DNA of 64,000 nt from the NCBI RefSeq assembly GCF_024189295.1, contig NZ_JAIZEN010000014.1, positions 29,022 through 93,021 of the forward strand, written 5' to 3'. Origin of the DNA: Halobacillus sp. A1. Its GTDB lineage: Bacteria > Bacillota > Bacilli > Bacillales > Halobacillaceae. Under the pieces are notes generated by a model. It was not told the DNA's origin. It saw only the letters and a list, made by a program, of their open reading frames with translations, and searched no databases. The position numbers and the translations under genes were made by a program. Below are positions 22,954 to 31,840 of this stretch, piece after piece (the stretch's first letter is position 1; each line of letters opens with the position of its first letter).

Positions 22954-23814
22954 ATGAGTAATCGGACGCTTTCATTTTGGTTGTTTCTTACTCCTGTTTT
23001 ATTAGGATTAGGGATTGTCGTCGTCGTTCCCTTTGTCTATGGTCTGGTGTATTCGTTTACGGATTGGAATGGGCTGCGTGCGGAAACGTTTATCGGCTGG
23101 CAGAATTACATACGGTTGTTTCAGGAAGAAGAGTTTATGCAGGCGGTTTGGTTTACGACGAAATTTGCCTTTGTCGTCGTTATATTATTGAATTTGTTTG
23201 GTCTTGGGCTTGCTTTGATCGTAACCCGCAACCTTAAGTCGAGCAATTTGCTGCGTACCGTTTTCTTTATGCCGAATTTAATCGGCGGGCTGATTCTTGG
23301 GTTCATCTGGCAGTTTATTTTTATCAGCGTATTTGGAGATATCGGAAATATCACTGGAATTGAAGGGTTCAACGGCTGGCTCTCTACGGCTAACACGGGA
23401 TTCTGGGGCATTGTTATTCTAACGTGCTGGCAGATGGCCGGCTACATTATGATCATTTACATCGCCTACCTTGAAAATATTCCTAAAGACTTGATTGAAG
23501 CGGCAAAAATAGATGGAGCGAGTCCCATTCAGCGTTTTAAAAATATCACCTTTCCGCTGGTAGCTCCCGCTTTTACGATCAGTATGTTTCTGACGCTGTC
23601 GATGTCTTTTAAAATTTATGATCAGAACTTGTCGTTAACGAATGGCGGTCCTGCCGATCAAACGCAGATGGTGGCCATGGACATCGTTAATACGGCATTC
23701 TCCGATAACGACATGGCTTACGCTCAGGCGAAGGCCGTCATCTTCTTCCTTATCGTTTCAGTTGTTGCGTTGACTCAGGTGTATTACAACAAAAAACGAG
23801 AGGTGGAAATGTAA
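22954..23814 (+). CDS. Sugar ABC permease (MalF-type)
   Basis: 286 residues from ATG 22954, which is 9 nt after GGGAGG; the ATG at 22945 overlaps that site. Six hydrophobic segments and the permease loop E-A-A-K-I-D-G-A-S-P-I-Q-R-F (about 188-201) that docks on the ATPase. Pairs with the next gene product; the two genes overlap by one base (TAATG). Confidence 0.9.
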   Translation: MSNRTLSFWLFLTPVLLGLGIVVVVPFVYGLVYSFTDWNGLRAETFIGWQNYIRLFQEEEFMQAVWFTTKFAFVVVILLNLFGLGLALIVTRNLKSSNLLRTVFFMPNLIGGLILGFIWQFIFISVFGDIGNITGIEGFNGWLSTANTGFWGIVILTCWQMAGYIMIIYIAYLENIPKDLIEAAKIDGASPIQRFKNITFPLVAPAFTISMFLTLSMSFKIYDQNLSLTNGGPADQTQMVAMDIVNTAFSDNDMAYAQAKAVIFFLIVSVVALTQVYYNKKREVEM

Positions 23815-24638
23815 TGAAGAAAAACAATGAGAAGCGAAATTTAGTCTCGATTGAAGTGTTCGGTTTGTTGCTCGGGCTCATATGGATTGCTCCTTTTTAC
23901 TTAATGATTGTAAATGCTTTTAAAACGAAGCGTGATATTTTCACAGGAGTGCTTGGTTTCCCGGAAGAGTGGATTACTGGGAACTTTGTTGAAGCCTTTA
24001 TCGATCTTGAGTTTCTTAAGTCGTTGTTTAATTCTGTATTGATTACGGGATTAAGTGTGGCCGTGATTATTGTTTTTTCATCTATGGCCGGCTATGCGCT
24101 TGCACGAAATAAGAGTAAGTTGAGCGGTGTCATGTTCTTTGTATTCGTAGCGGCGATGCTGATTCCGTTTCAGTCCGTCATGATTCCGCTCGTCGCATTA
24201 TTTGGACAGGCGGATATGCTGAATGCTGGCGGGTTGATCTTCATGTATTTAGGATTCGGGTGCAGTTTATCGATCTTCTTATACCACGGGGCGATGACGG
24301 GTGTTTCGAAGTCGATGGATGAAGCAGCGATTATCGATGGAGCGAGTCGGTTTCAATTGTTCTGGAAGATCATTTTTCCTTTATTAAAACCAATATCCGT
24401 CACGGTCGGAATATTAAATGTCATTTGGATTTGGAATGACTACTTGCTTCCATCTCTTGTGCTAAGTGAAGCGAATGCGACGATTCCGTTGAAGATGTTT
24501 TTCTTTTTCGGACAATATACGAAGCAGTGGCACCTGGCGTTAGCTGGGTTGACGATTGCAATCATACCGGTAATCATAGGATACTTTTTTGCCCAGAAAC
24601 AAATCATTGCGGGAGTTTCTGAAGGAGCTGTGAAGTGA
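23814..24638 (+). CDS. Sugar ABC permease (MalG-type)
   Basis: 274 residues, six hydrophobic segments, ATPase-docking loop D-E-A-A-I-I-D-G-A-S-R-F-Q-L-F-W near residues 167-182. The C-terminus ends A-Q-K-Q-I-I-A-G-V-S-E-G-A-V-K, typical of carbohydrate ABC permeases of the second (G) type. Translationally coupled to the first permease and 28 bp from the glucosidase gene. Confidence 0.9.
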   Translation: MKKNNEKRNLVSIEVFGLLLGLIWIAPFYLMIVNAFKTKRDIFTGVLGFPEEWITGNFVEAFIDLEFLKSLFNSVLITGLSVAVIIVFSSMAGYALARNKSKLSGVMFFVFVAAMLIPFQSVMIPLVALFGQADMLNAGGLIFMYLGFGCSLSIFLYHGAMTGVSKSMDEAAIIDGASRFQLFWKIIFPLLKPISVTVGILNVIWIWNDYLLPSLVLSEANATIPLKMFFFFGQYTKQWHLALAGLTIAIIPVIIGYFFAQKQIIAGVSEGAVK

Positions 24639-24666
24639 TGAATAGAGTAAAGCAGGAGGTAAGGAA

Positions 24667-26334
24667 ATGGAAAGACAATGGTGGAAAGAAGCGGTAGCGT
24701 ATCAAATTTATCCGCGCAGCTTTATGGATTCAAATGGTGACGGAATCGGTGATCTTCAAGGCATCGCATCGAAGCTTGATTATTTGGAGGAGCTGGGCAT
24801 TGATGTCATATGGATTTGTCCGGTGTACCCGTCGCCGAATGATGATAATGGTTATGACATTAGTGACTACCAGGGAATTATGGCTGAGTTCGGAACGATG
24901 GAAGATTTTGATCAACTGCTGGAAGACGTTCATAAACGGGGCATGCGGCTGATTATGGATTTAGTCATCAACCACACGTCCGATGAACATCCATGGTTTA
25001 TTGAATCGAAGTCGTCAAAAGAGAATCCGTACCGTGATTTTTACATTTGGCATCCGGGAAAAGACGGACAAGAACCGAACAACTGGGCATCCATCTTTGA
25101 AGGAACCGCCTGGGAGTATGACAATGAGTCGGAAGAATATTATATGCACATTTTTTCCCGGAAGCAGCCTGATTTAAATTGGGAAAACGAAGCCGTGCGC
25201 GAGTCGTTATACGAGATGGTCAACTGGTGGCTTGATAAAGGAATCGACGGCTTTCGTATTGATGCCATCTCACACATTAAAAAAGCACCCGGATTTCCTG
25301 ACCTTCCGAATCCGCAGCAGAAAGACTATGTTTGTTCCTTTGCCGGTCATCGGAATCAAGAAGGAATACAGACTTATTTAGAGGAACTGAATCAGCAAAC
25401 CTTTTCCCACTACGACATTATGACCGTAGGCGAAGCGAACGGCGTCAGTGTGGATGAAGCCAGCGAATGGGTCGGGGAGAAAGACGGGAAATTCAATATG
25501 ATTTTTCAATTTGAACATACTGATTTGTGGGGAAAAGAAGTTGGAAAAAGTCTGGATATCCACGCCTTAAAACGCATTTTCACAAAATGGCAGACGGCGC
25601 TTGATGGCTCGGGGTGGAATGCACTTTTTTTAGAAAACCACGACCTTCCCCGTTCAGTATCCGTCTGGGGAAATGATGATAAATACCACGAAGCATCCAG
25701 CAAATGTTTAGCTGCATTTTATTTTCTTATGCAGGGGACGCCGTTTATTTATCAAGGCCAGGAAATAGGGATGACCAATGTGCATTTCCCGTCAATAGAG
25801 GACTACGATGACGTCGCGGCTAAAAACCTCTATGCCCATGAAAAAGCCAATGGGAAAACGTATGAAGAAGTGATGGAAGCGATCTGGCATACCGGACGCG
25901 ATAATTCACGGACACCGATGCAGTGGACGTCAGAACAGAATGCCGGATTTACATCAGGACTCCCATGGATGAAAGTCAATCCGAATTACGTAAGAATTAA
26001 CGTCGAAAAGTCAATGGCGAGTCCGGACTCCATATTCAACTTTTATAAGAGGTTGATACAGCTGCGAAAAGACCATTCTGTGCTCGTATATGGAAGCTAT
26101 CAGCTTGTACTTCCGGATCACGATCAAATCTTTGCGTATTCGAGAAGTCTTGAGGGAGAGGCGTTTCGTATTATGGCCAATTTGACGGGGGATCCTGCTG
26201 TAATCGATGATGAGTCTGTAGCGGGTAGAACAGAGGATGTCTGCTTGAGTAACTATGGACTTGATATGATGGAAGAAGGGCTAATGCAGCCGTTTGAAGT
26301 GCGGGTTTATCGATTCATAGAGACACTTACCTAA
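24667..26334 (+). CDS. GH13 alpha-glucosidase (oligo-1,6-glucosidase/maltase family)
   Basis: 555-residue cytoplasmic enzyme without signal peptide. GH13 regions are all present: D-L-V-I-N-H-T near 98, G-F-R-I-D-A-I with nucleophile D199, G-E-A-N with acid/base E256 and L-E-N-H-D with D326. In characterised bacterial members Ala after the nucleophile Asp goes with alpha-1,4 preference and Val with alpha-1,6; here it is Ala, so maltose-like substrates are favoured (inference). It would split the imported oligosaccharide to glucose. AGCAGGAGGTAAGGAA precedes the ATG. Last gene of the LacI operon, with its stop inside the terminator stem. Confidence 0.9.
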   Translation: MERQWWKEAVAYQIYPRSFMDSNGDGIGDLQGIASKLDYLEELGIDVIWICPVYPSPNDDNGYDISDYQGIMAEFGTMEDFDQLLEDVHKRGMRLIMDLVINHTSDEHPWFIESKSSKENPYRDFYIWHPGKDGQEPNNWASIFEGTAWEYDNESEEYYMHIFSRKQPDLNWENEAVRESLYEMVNWWLDKGIDGFRIDAISHIKKAPGFPDLPNPQQKDYVCSFAGHRNQEGIQTYLEELNQQTFSHYDIMTVGEANGVSVDEASEWVGEKDGKFNMIFQFEHTDLWGKEVGKSLDIHALKRIFTKWQTALDGSGWNALFLENHDLPRSVSVWGNDDKYHEASSKCLAAFYFLMQGTPFIYQGQEIGMTNVHFPSIEDYDDVAAKNLYAHEKANGKTYEEVMEAIWHTGRDNSRTPMQWTSEQNAGFTSGLPWMKVNPNYVRINVEKSMASPDSIFNFYKRLIQLRKDHSVLVYGSYQLVLPDHDQIFAYSRSLEGEAFRIMANLTGDPAVIDDESVAGRTEDVCLSNYGLDMMEEGLMQPFEVRVYRFIETLT

Positions 26335-26352
26335 ATGGTAGGTGTCTTTTTT
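26322..26352 (+). terminator. Terminator of the alpha-glucoside operon
   Basis: Stem GACACTTACC/GGTAGGTGTC plus TTTTTT; the left arm includes the last codons of the glucosidase gene. Confidence 0.88.
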
Positions 26353-26432
26353 GTAAGGGGTCTGATAAATTTCGGTGTTGATCTTCGTATGAGTTATCTT
26401 ATGTTGGAGAATCAGTTCGAGATGTGAGGGCC

Positions 26433-26603
26433 GTTTCCGTTATGTGTGACAGTGTTTAGAGCTCCGGGAAATCACTCGCTTTCCGTGGGAGCGCGGTGAG
26501 CCTCCTCGAGCTAACGCTCTGCGGGGTCTCACCAAGCACTCTTTTCCCACAGGAGTCTCGCAATTTCCCGGAGCTCTTTGCATTTATTAAGTAGAACGGA
26601 AAC
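26433..26603. repeat. Structured intergenic repeat R5, 171 bp, solo copy
   Basis: Ends GTTTCCGTT/AACGGAAAC; perfect 15-bp outer stem AGAGCTCCGGGAAAT (26458-26472)/ATTTCCCGGAGCTCT (26563-26577); inner GTGGGA/TCCCAC and GGTGAG/CTCACC; tip GAGC-TAAC-GCTC. It has no inverted partner nearby, unlike R1 and R3. Confidence 0.87.
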
Positions 26604-26755
26604 TCCCATTGCAGGATGTCAGAACTTAACAAATCGCCAGCTATAATCCCTCTACTATAACCAGTAATTCAAACAATCAAAAAATTACGAAACTTTTCCA
26701 CACACCGAGCGTAGATAAAGTAATGGAGTCTGTACGAGGAGAAGGAGCGGAAGCT

Positions 26756-27667
26756 ATGGAACGTGTGATTTCAGTGGAACATCTGACAAAGTCATTCGGC
26801 AGCATTCAAGCGGTAAAAGGAATATCATTCCACGTTCATAAGGGAGAGATCTTTGGCATTATTGGTCCGAACGGGGCGGGAAAGACGACGACCCTTGAGA
26901 TTCTGGAAGGGATTCAAAAGGCGGATGGTGGTGTAGTGGATGTGCTTGGACTAAATCCGAGCCGCCAGTTGAAACAGCTCAACCATCGCATCGGGGTTCA
27001 GTTTCAGGCCACGTCGATTCAGAAAAAAATGAAGGTGAAAGAAGCGCTTGATTTGTTTTCCTCTTTTTATGAAGGGGCATCGCAAAAAGATGAGTTGATT
27101 AAGATACTCGGATTAGAAGAAAAGCTCAATTCTCATTTTAATGATTTATCAGGAGGGTGGAAGCAGCGCGTCACGCTTGCGTTGGCGACGCTTCATAAGC
27201 CGGAGCTTTTGTTTCTGGATGAGCCGAGTATGGGGCTTGATCCGCATGCGCGCCGCGAGATGTGGTCGATGATCCGGATGTTGAGGGACCAGGGAAGTAC
27301 GATTGTCATCACCACTCATTATATGGAAGAAGCGGAGAAGCTTTGTGACCGTGTAGCGATGATTTACGGCGGGGAATTGAAGGCGGTCGATACGCCGAAG
27401 GAACTGCTGAACAATAATGCCGCTCATTACTTAGGGTTCGAAAGCGAACAACTGACTGTAGACGATTTGCTGATAGTAAACGGAGTGACCCGTGTGGAAC
27501 AGGAGCATCATTCTTTTAAAGTGTTCAGTGATGATTTACAAAACACAGCCTATCATATATTTTCCCACTGCCATGAAAGAGACATCCCCATTCATAATTT
27601 CAAGTTTGAAAAAGGATCCCTGGATGATTTATTTGTCCAATACTTGAAAAAGGAGCATGCGGAATGA
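26756..27667 (+). CDS. ABC transporter ATPase (drug/antibiotic exporter type)
   Basis: 303 residues from ATG 26756, 8 nt after AAGGAG; an in-frame ATG at 26723 lacks a ribosome binding site. Walker A G-P-N-G-A-G-K-T-T (about 36-44), signature L-S-G-G-W-K-Q-R, Walker B L-L-F-L-D-E-P and H-loop T-T-H-Y are intact. A C-terminal extension of about 80 residues follows the ATPase domain, typical of the DrrA/CcmA class. It powers the ABC-2 permease encoded next, overlapping it by 4 bp. Substrate unknown. Confidence 0.9.
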   Translation: MERVISVEHLTKSFGSIQAVKGISFHVHKGEIFGIIGPNGAGKTTTLEILEGIQKADGGVVDVLGLNPSRQLKQLNHRIGVQFQATSIQKKMKVKEALDLFSSFYEGASQKDELIKILGLEEKLNSHFNDLSGGWKQRVTLALATLHKPELLFLDEPSMGLDPHARREMWSMIRMLRDQGSTIVITTHYMEEAEKLCDRVAMIYGGELKAVDTPKELLNNNAAHYLGFESEQLTVDDLLIVNGVTRVEQEHHSFKVFSDDLQNTAYHIFSHCHERDIPIHNFKFEKGSLDDLFVQYLKKEHAE

Positions 27668-28404
27668 ACGCTGTCATCAAACTGGCTCAATTAGAAACAA
27701 AAATGTTTTTCAGGGACCGCCTCAGCGTATTTTGGACATTCCTGTTTCCGGTTGTCATGATCTGGCTTTTTGGTTCGATGTTCGGGGACAATCCAATGGG
27801 AAACTTCACGTTTGCTGAACTGTTCGTGCCTTCCTGGATTGGCGTCAATATCGTCACTACTTCCTTTTTTACGCTCGGAACCGTGCTGGCAGGCTACCGG
27901 GAAACAGGCGTGCTGCGCAGATATCAGTCGACCCCGCTTGCTTCATGGAAAATTCTTGCCGCTCATACCGTGCAGGGGACGGTGATCTTTGCGATATCGG
28001 CCGTTCTTCTCATGGTTTTCGGAATGTTGATGTACGACTTACACATTCCAGAATACATCGCAAGCACGTTATTAGCGCTGCTTATCAGCATTTTAGCATT
28101 TTTCCCTTTTGCATTATTTATTACGTCGCTGGCAAAAAATACACAGTCAGCCGCAGCAATCAGCTCACTTTTCCTGAATTTGATGCTGTTTTTATCCGGA
28201 GCGACCTTTCCGCTTGAGATGATGCCGACGGTTCTGCAATACGTATCGAAAGCCCTGCCGCTCTATTATGTGATTGAACTGCTTCGGGGAACGTGGAATG
28301 CAGGGCCGATCACGGATTACGGTATGGAAGTCGGGATTTTGTTAACGATCGGTTTGGTTTCTGTTATTTTGGCTTCGCGTTTCTTCCGCTGGAGTGATAA
28401 ATAG
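27664..28404 (+). CDS. ABC-2 type export permease
   Basis: 246 residues with six hydrophobic segments and the ABC-2 motif L-F-L-N-L-M-L-F-L-S-G-A-T-F-P-L-E-M-M-P (about 183-202). The N-terminal T-K-M-F-F-R-D-R-L-S-V-F-W is the usual elbow helix before the first segment. With the ATPase it forms a two-gene exporter, likely for a lipid-soluble drug, peptide or lipid. Terminator-like hairpin follows. Confidence 0.88.
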   Translation: MNAVIKLAQLETKMFFRDRLSVFWTFLFPVVMIWLFGSMFGDNPMGNFTFAELFVPSWIGVNIVTTSFFTLGTVLAGYRETGVLRRYQSTPLASWKILAAHTVQGTVIFAISAVLLMVFGMLMYDLHIPEYIASTLLALLISILAFFPFALFITSLAKNTQSAAAISSLFLNLMLFLSGATFPLEMMPTVLQYVSKALPLYYVIELLRGTWNAGPITDYGMEVGILLTIGLVSVILASRFFRWSDK

Positions 28405-28435
28405 GATAATGGATCCTCTTAAAATCAAGGCAATA

Positions 28436-28465
28436 AAACAAGGAGGATTAAATTCCCCCTTGTTT
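28436..28465. terminator. Probable bidirectional terminator
   Basis: Imperfect stem AAACAAGGAGG/TCCCCCTTGTTT; on the minus strand it is followed by TTTTATT. It lies between the convergent exporter and acetyltransferase genes. Confidence 0.6.
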
Positions 28466-28525
28466 CACCTACATTAGGCAGAGCATTGACCTTTGCTTTA
28501 ACATTTCAAAAAGACTGAGTACAGG

Positions 28526-29059
28526 TCATCTGTCTGATCGAAGTCTTGAGTAGATATTGAGATCTATAAATCTGTCCCTGGACTTCTGTGATTGGCGTAA
28601 CGTTCCTTCAAAAATAAAATTCAATCTTTGCAATACTTTAATGGAGTTCATATTTTGAGGTTCCACTTTAGCTTCTACTCTGTTTAACGCTAACGTTGTA
28701 AATGCTTGATACAGCAAAGCGGAGACCGCTTCCGTTGCATATCCTCTGCCCCAGGAAGCTTTGGCTAAGTCGTATCCAATTTCAGTGGCCGCATTTACAT
28801 AATCCAAAGAGCTGTAACCACAAGATCCGATAATTCGGCTGGATTCTAACTCAACGATGGCATAGCGAATCGCGTAATTTGCCTTTTCCAGTTGATTCAT
28901 ATAGATGATCATATCCTTGACCTGTCTTTCATTAGTAAAGGATTGGATATTCATATACTTGGAGATATCGGGGTCAGACCAAATAGGAAACAAGCTGGAT
29001 GAGTCAGCTGGAGTCATGCTTCTTATATATAATCGGCTGGTGTAAAATTCTTTAATCAC
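28526..29059 (-). CDS. GNAT N-acetyltransferase (RimJ/RimL type)
   Basis: 177 residues beginning M-I-K-E-F-Y-T-S-R-L-Y-I-R. The acetyl-CoA pyrophosphate loop is A-S-W-G-R-G-Y-A-T-E-A (about 100-110), followed by N-R-V-E-A-K-V-E-P-Q-N-M-N-S-I-K-V-L-Q-R-L-N-F, the standard RimL-like ending. It acetylates an amino group of a protein or small molecule; target unknown. AGGAGG-like site before ATG (GGGAGGTAAACC). Monocistronic. Confidence 0.87.
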   Translation of the reverse strand: MIKEFYTSRLYIRSMTPADSSSLFPIWSDPDISKYMNIQSFTNERQVKDMIIYMNQLEKANYAIRYAIVELESSRIIGSCGYSSLDYVNAATEIGYDLAKASWGRGYATEAVSALLYQAFTTLALNRVEAKVEPQNMNSIKVLQRLNFIFEGTLRQSQKSRDRFIDLNIYSRLRSDR

Positions 29060-29220
29060 TAGGTTTACCTCCCGTTATGATTTGGGGAAAGGGTCAAACT
29101 CTGAATTATGCGCATTTTTCAATTTTTAATAAAGGTAGTTTACCTTAAGCTTATGAGGCAGAAGTCTTTTTTAGCAATGGATGGAACTCATCATTATTAA
29201 AAGACTCAGGAGGAGAGATT

Positions 29221-29706
29221 ATGGTTTATTTACAAAAAGTTCAAGCAGAAGAAGCAGCTGAATTGCATAATATTATGCAATTCTACCTTTATGAATTTAG
29301 TAAGTATGTACAAGATATAAAGTTGGAAGCCAATGGAACTTACAAACCTTTTGATTTAGAAAAGTATTGGAGTGAAAATCAATTCCATGCTTACTTTATT
29401 AAGTTAAGTGATGAATTGATTAGATTTGCTCTTGTGGAAAGCGCTGCAAAGTCAACTCCCAATACAATTGAAGAGTTCTTTATCATAACTAAATATAAGC
29501 GAATGGGTTATGGAAAAGAGGCTGCGAAGAATTTGTTTTCCATGTTTCCTGGAGAGTGGGAAATATCCCAGCTGGAAAATAATTAACCTGCACATTCTTT
29601 TTGGAAAGGATTAATCTATGAAGTAACTGATGGCAACTTCTTAGAGGATTTGGAAGACGGTGTATTTGTCCAGAAATTCAATTTTTCAAAGCTGAAGGTA
29701 AAATAG
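29221..29706 (+). pseudogene. GNAT acetyltransferase gene with in-frame nonsense codon
   Basis: The open frame M-V-Y-L-Q-K-V ends after E-I-S-Q-L-E-N-N at a TAA (29584-29586). The same frame continues beyond it as P-A-H-S-F-W-K-G-L-I-Y-E-V...F-V-Q-K-F, the normal GNAT C-terminus, up to 29704. A single T-to-A type change of a Leu codon (TTA to TAA) would explain the stop. The acetyl-CoA loop region (K-R-M-G-Y-G-K-E-A-A) lies before the stop, but the last strands are lost, so the 121-residue product is probably inactive. Ribosome binding site AGGAGGAG is intact, which suggests the damage is recent. Confidence 0.75.
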
Positions 29707-29777
29707 AGCTTCACGAAGAGTGGCAGTGGCTGGATAAAGATCAAACCAAAGGGAAATCCATAGTCAGGGAAGTTTAA
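29691..29777 (+). pseudogene. C-terminal scrap of a paralogue of the gene at 477
   Basis: Read from 29691 the frame gives [15 protein letters not shown] and continues to I-V-R-E-V-stop, nearly identical to the end of the 112-residue protein at 477-815. At DNA level the match is clearly diverged, so it is an old paralogue, not a recent copy. It overlaps the end of the broken GNAT gene in another frame, so a deletion has joined the two. Confidence 0.75.
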
Positions 29778-29909
29778 ATTATATATATCGTTTCGCTCCT
29801 ATTTCGTCGTTTTTTAAATGCCAATGAGAAATGGTATTATGTCGGCAGGCCTATACTTAACTGTATGGACATGTGTACTCAAACGATAGAGGAAGGAGTG
29901 GCTGACAAA

Positions 29910-30107
29910 TTGGTAGTATCCGGTGAAATTCACTATAAGCATCATAGTATTGATTTCGAAGTTAAATATAAACATGAGGATATTTCAGAAGGCGACATAA
30001 AAAGTGAGGAAGCAAAGCAAGGTCTTATTCATGCCATCAATCGTAAGTTCCGTGTGAAGTATCCATTGTCCAGTACAATTGAAAAGGTGCGTGTGAGAAA
30101 TTTTTAA
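29910..30107 (+). CDS. Small hypothetical protein, 65 aa
   Basis: Start TTG at 29910 follows GGAAGGAG by 11 nt; an in-frame ATG at 29865 would add 15 residues but has no ribosome binding site. The product is soluble and charged (M-V-V-S-G-E-I-H-Y-K-H-H...K-V-R-V-R-N-F) with no recognised motif. Followed by a terminator. It may be an intact small gene or the tail of a lost larger one. Confidence 0.5.
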   Translation: MVVSGEIHYKHHSIDFEVKYKHEDISEGDIKSEEAKQGLIHAINRKFRVKYPLSSTIEKVRVRNF

Positions 30108-30153
30108 TAATAAAACACTCGCTCGCTTAGGTTTATTGGTGTCATTGGACATA

Positions 30154-30194
30154 AAAAGACCTTCAACAATTTTTACTTTTGTTGAAGGTCTTTT
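30154..30194. terminator. Bidirectional terminator
   Basis: AAAAGACCTTCAAC pairs with GTTGAAGGTCTTTT; A and T runs on both sides. Confidence 0.85.
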
Positions 30195-30415
30195 AAATAT
30201 GAAGAAACAAGAGCTCTTATGACGTAAAGCGCCTCCACTAAATCAGGTTTTCCCCGCTGCAAATGTAACTTTCCAGTGCCTGACCGACACTATGCTAAAG
30301 TGATAAGGGAGTGGTGGATCAGGTTCCAGCACGTTCTTCATGCGTATGGAGCAATCACTTGAAAGCGGCGATACAGATGGTTCGTAAACACTGAAACCCT
30401 CTTGATAAAGCAGTA
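30195..30415 (-). other. Degenerate region downstream of the Nramp gene, with TPR-protein-like scrap
   Basis: No intact gene. On the minus strand, 30205-30262 reads L-H-L-Q-R-G-K-P-D-L-V-E-A-L-Y-V-I, close to the C-terminus L-N-L-W-R-R-H-P-E-L-I-E-A-L-Y-E-I of the TPR protein encoded at 33165-34322, so it is probably the relic of a paralogue. The rest (30263-30415) has no convincing reading. Confidence 0.4.
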
Positions 30416-31627
30416 TTAAAAGATTCCAAAAGAGATAAGTGATAACGTAACAGTAATAAGGAAAATCAATGCACCAACAATATTCACCCACAGGGGATTG
30501 ACATGGTCTTTAAGAGTATTCCGATTATTCATAGCAAACATAAGGAATAAAACGATAACCGGCAGAATCAATCCATTGGCATATTGAGCGAAAACAATGA
30601 GTTGAATCGGGTCATAATCGAGAGTTGCAAAAATGACACCAACAAGAAGCACCACTATCCAAACCAGGCGGAATTTCGCTGAACGTAGGTTCTTTTCCCA
30701 TTTCAAGGCGCCTGCAGTGGCATAAGCAGATGCTAAAGGAGCTGTTATAGCGGAGGAAATTCCAGCTGCAAATATTCCGACTGCGAATACATATTCAGCC
30801 CAAGATCCGAGCAGTGGTCTCAACTGATCGGCCATAACGCTCGGGTCATCTATTTCTGTACCTGAGGGAAAAGCGACAGCAGCCGTTATGATGATAGCCA
30901 CGGAGATGATACCGCAGATAGAAATGGTAGTCACAACGTCAAAGCGGCTGTCTATCAAATCGTCTTCTCCTTTGAACCGCTCCTGTACAACCGAAGATTG
31001 AAGGAATAAAGTGTAGGGTACAATCGTTGTCCCAATGAGGGATATGATAAATATGACATTATCGGCCGAAACCGTAGGTACTAACCCCTGAGTCACAATA
31101 GCAGACAAATCCGGCTGGATGACAATGGCTGTAATGACAAAGCTGAGGGTCATCGTCAGGATCAGTCCGACGAAAACTCGTTCAATGATTTTATACTTCC
31201 CGATCCATAATAGAACGCCGGCTGTCAATCCGATGATGATGGCCACTGTCCGGTTAGAAAGCCCTGTGATCGAAGACAACCCTATCGCGCCGCCCACAAT
31301 GTTTCCTGCTTCATAAGCAGCGCTTCCTATGACAATAGCAGAAATGATCAATAAAATAGTCAGCCATTTCAGAACAGGATGGGAAAATTGCTCTCGTAAT
31401 ATGGTACTTAAATCTTTTCTAGTAATGACACCTAACCTCGTTACCATCTCCTGTAGGAACATGGTTGCGATAACGGAAAAGATCAGTGCCCAGATCAGCG
31501 CATAGCCGAATTGTGCACCTACATTACTAGATGTAGTTACTGTTCCAGGTCCAACAATCGCTGCCGCTACAATAGCACCCGGTCCAACATTCTTTAGACG
31601 CCTCTTGAATGTACTCTCCTTCGCCAT
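30416..31627 (-). CDS. Nramp-family divalent metal transporter
   Basis: 403 residues with about 11 hydrophobic segments. It has the Nramp pattern: G-P-G-A-I-V-A-A-A-I-V-G-P-G-T-V-T-T-S near residue 14 and E-A-G-N-I-V-G-G-A-I-G in the third segment. The first-segment motif here is G-P-G-T-V rather than the D-P-G-N of MntH metal binders, which lack of Asp/Asn suggests a divergent branch (NRAMP-related transporters, possibly for other ions). It ends near K-D-H-V-N-P-L-W-V-N. Ribosome binding site GGGGAG lies before the ATG. Monocistronic; I see no clear MntR site upstream. Confidence 0.8.
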   Translation of the reverse strand: MAKESTFKRRLKNVGPGAIVAAAIVGPGTVTTSSNVGAQFGYALIWALIFSVIATMFLQEMVTRLGVITRKDLSTILREQFSHPVLKWLTILLIISAIVIGSAAYEAGNIVGGAIGLSSITGLSNRTVAIIIGLTAGVLLWIGKYKIIERVFVGLILTMTLSFVITAIVIQPDLSAIVTQGLVPTVSADNVIFIISLIGTTIVPYTLFLQSSVVQERFKGEDDLIDSRFDVVTTISICGIISVAIIITAAVAFPSGTEIDDPSVMADQLRPLLGSWAEYVFAVGIFAAGISSAITAPLASAYATAGALKWEKNLRSAKFRLVWIVVLLVGVIFATLDYDPIQLIVFAQYANGLILPVIVLFLMFAMNNRNTLKDHVNPLWVNIVGALIFLITVTLSLISFGIF

Positions 31628-31840
31628 CAGTTATCTCCCCTCACTTGATGGTATAAGTCCGAACCGTGATATACTTAATTTTAGTCAGACAATTCCCTCT
31701 ATTTGAAATTTTAATCCTTTCTTTTATGGAGCTTTCTCCATTCCCTCTCGTCGTTCGATCATGGGTTATCTTTCTAGTAAAATCTCTGAAAGTAAGGGGA
31801 GAGATTATAGAAAAATGTATTGTTGAAAGGGGCAGGGTTT

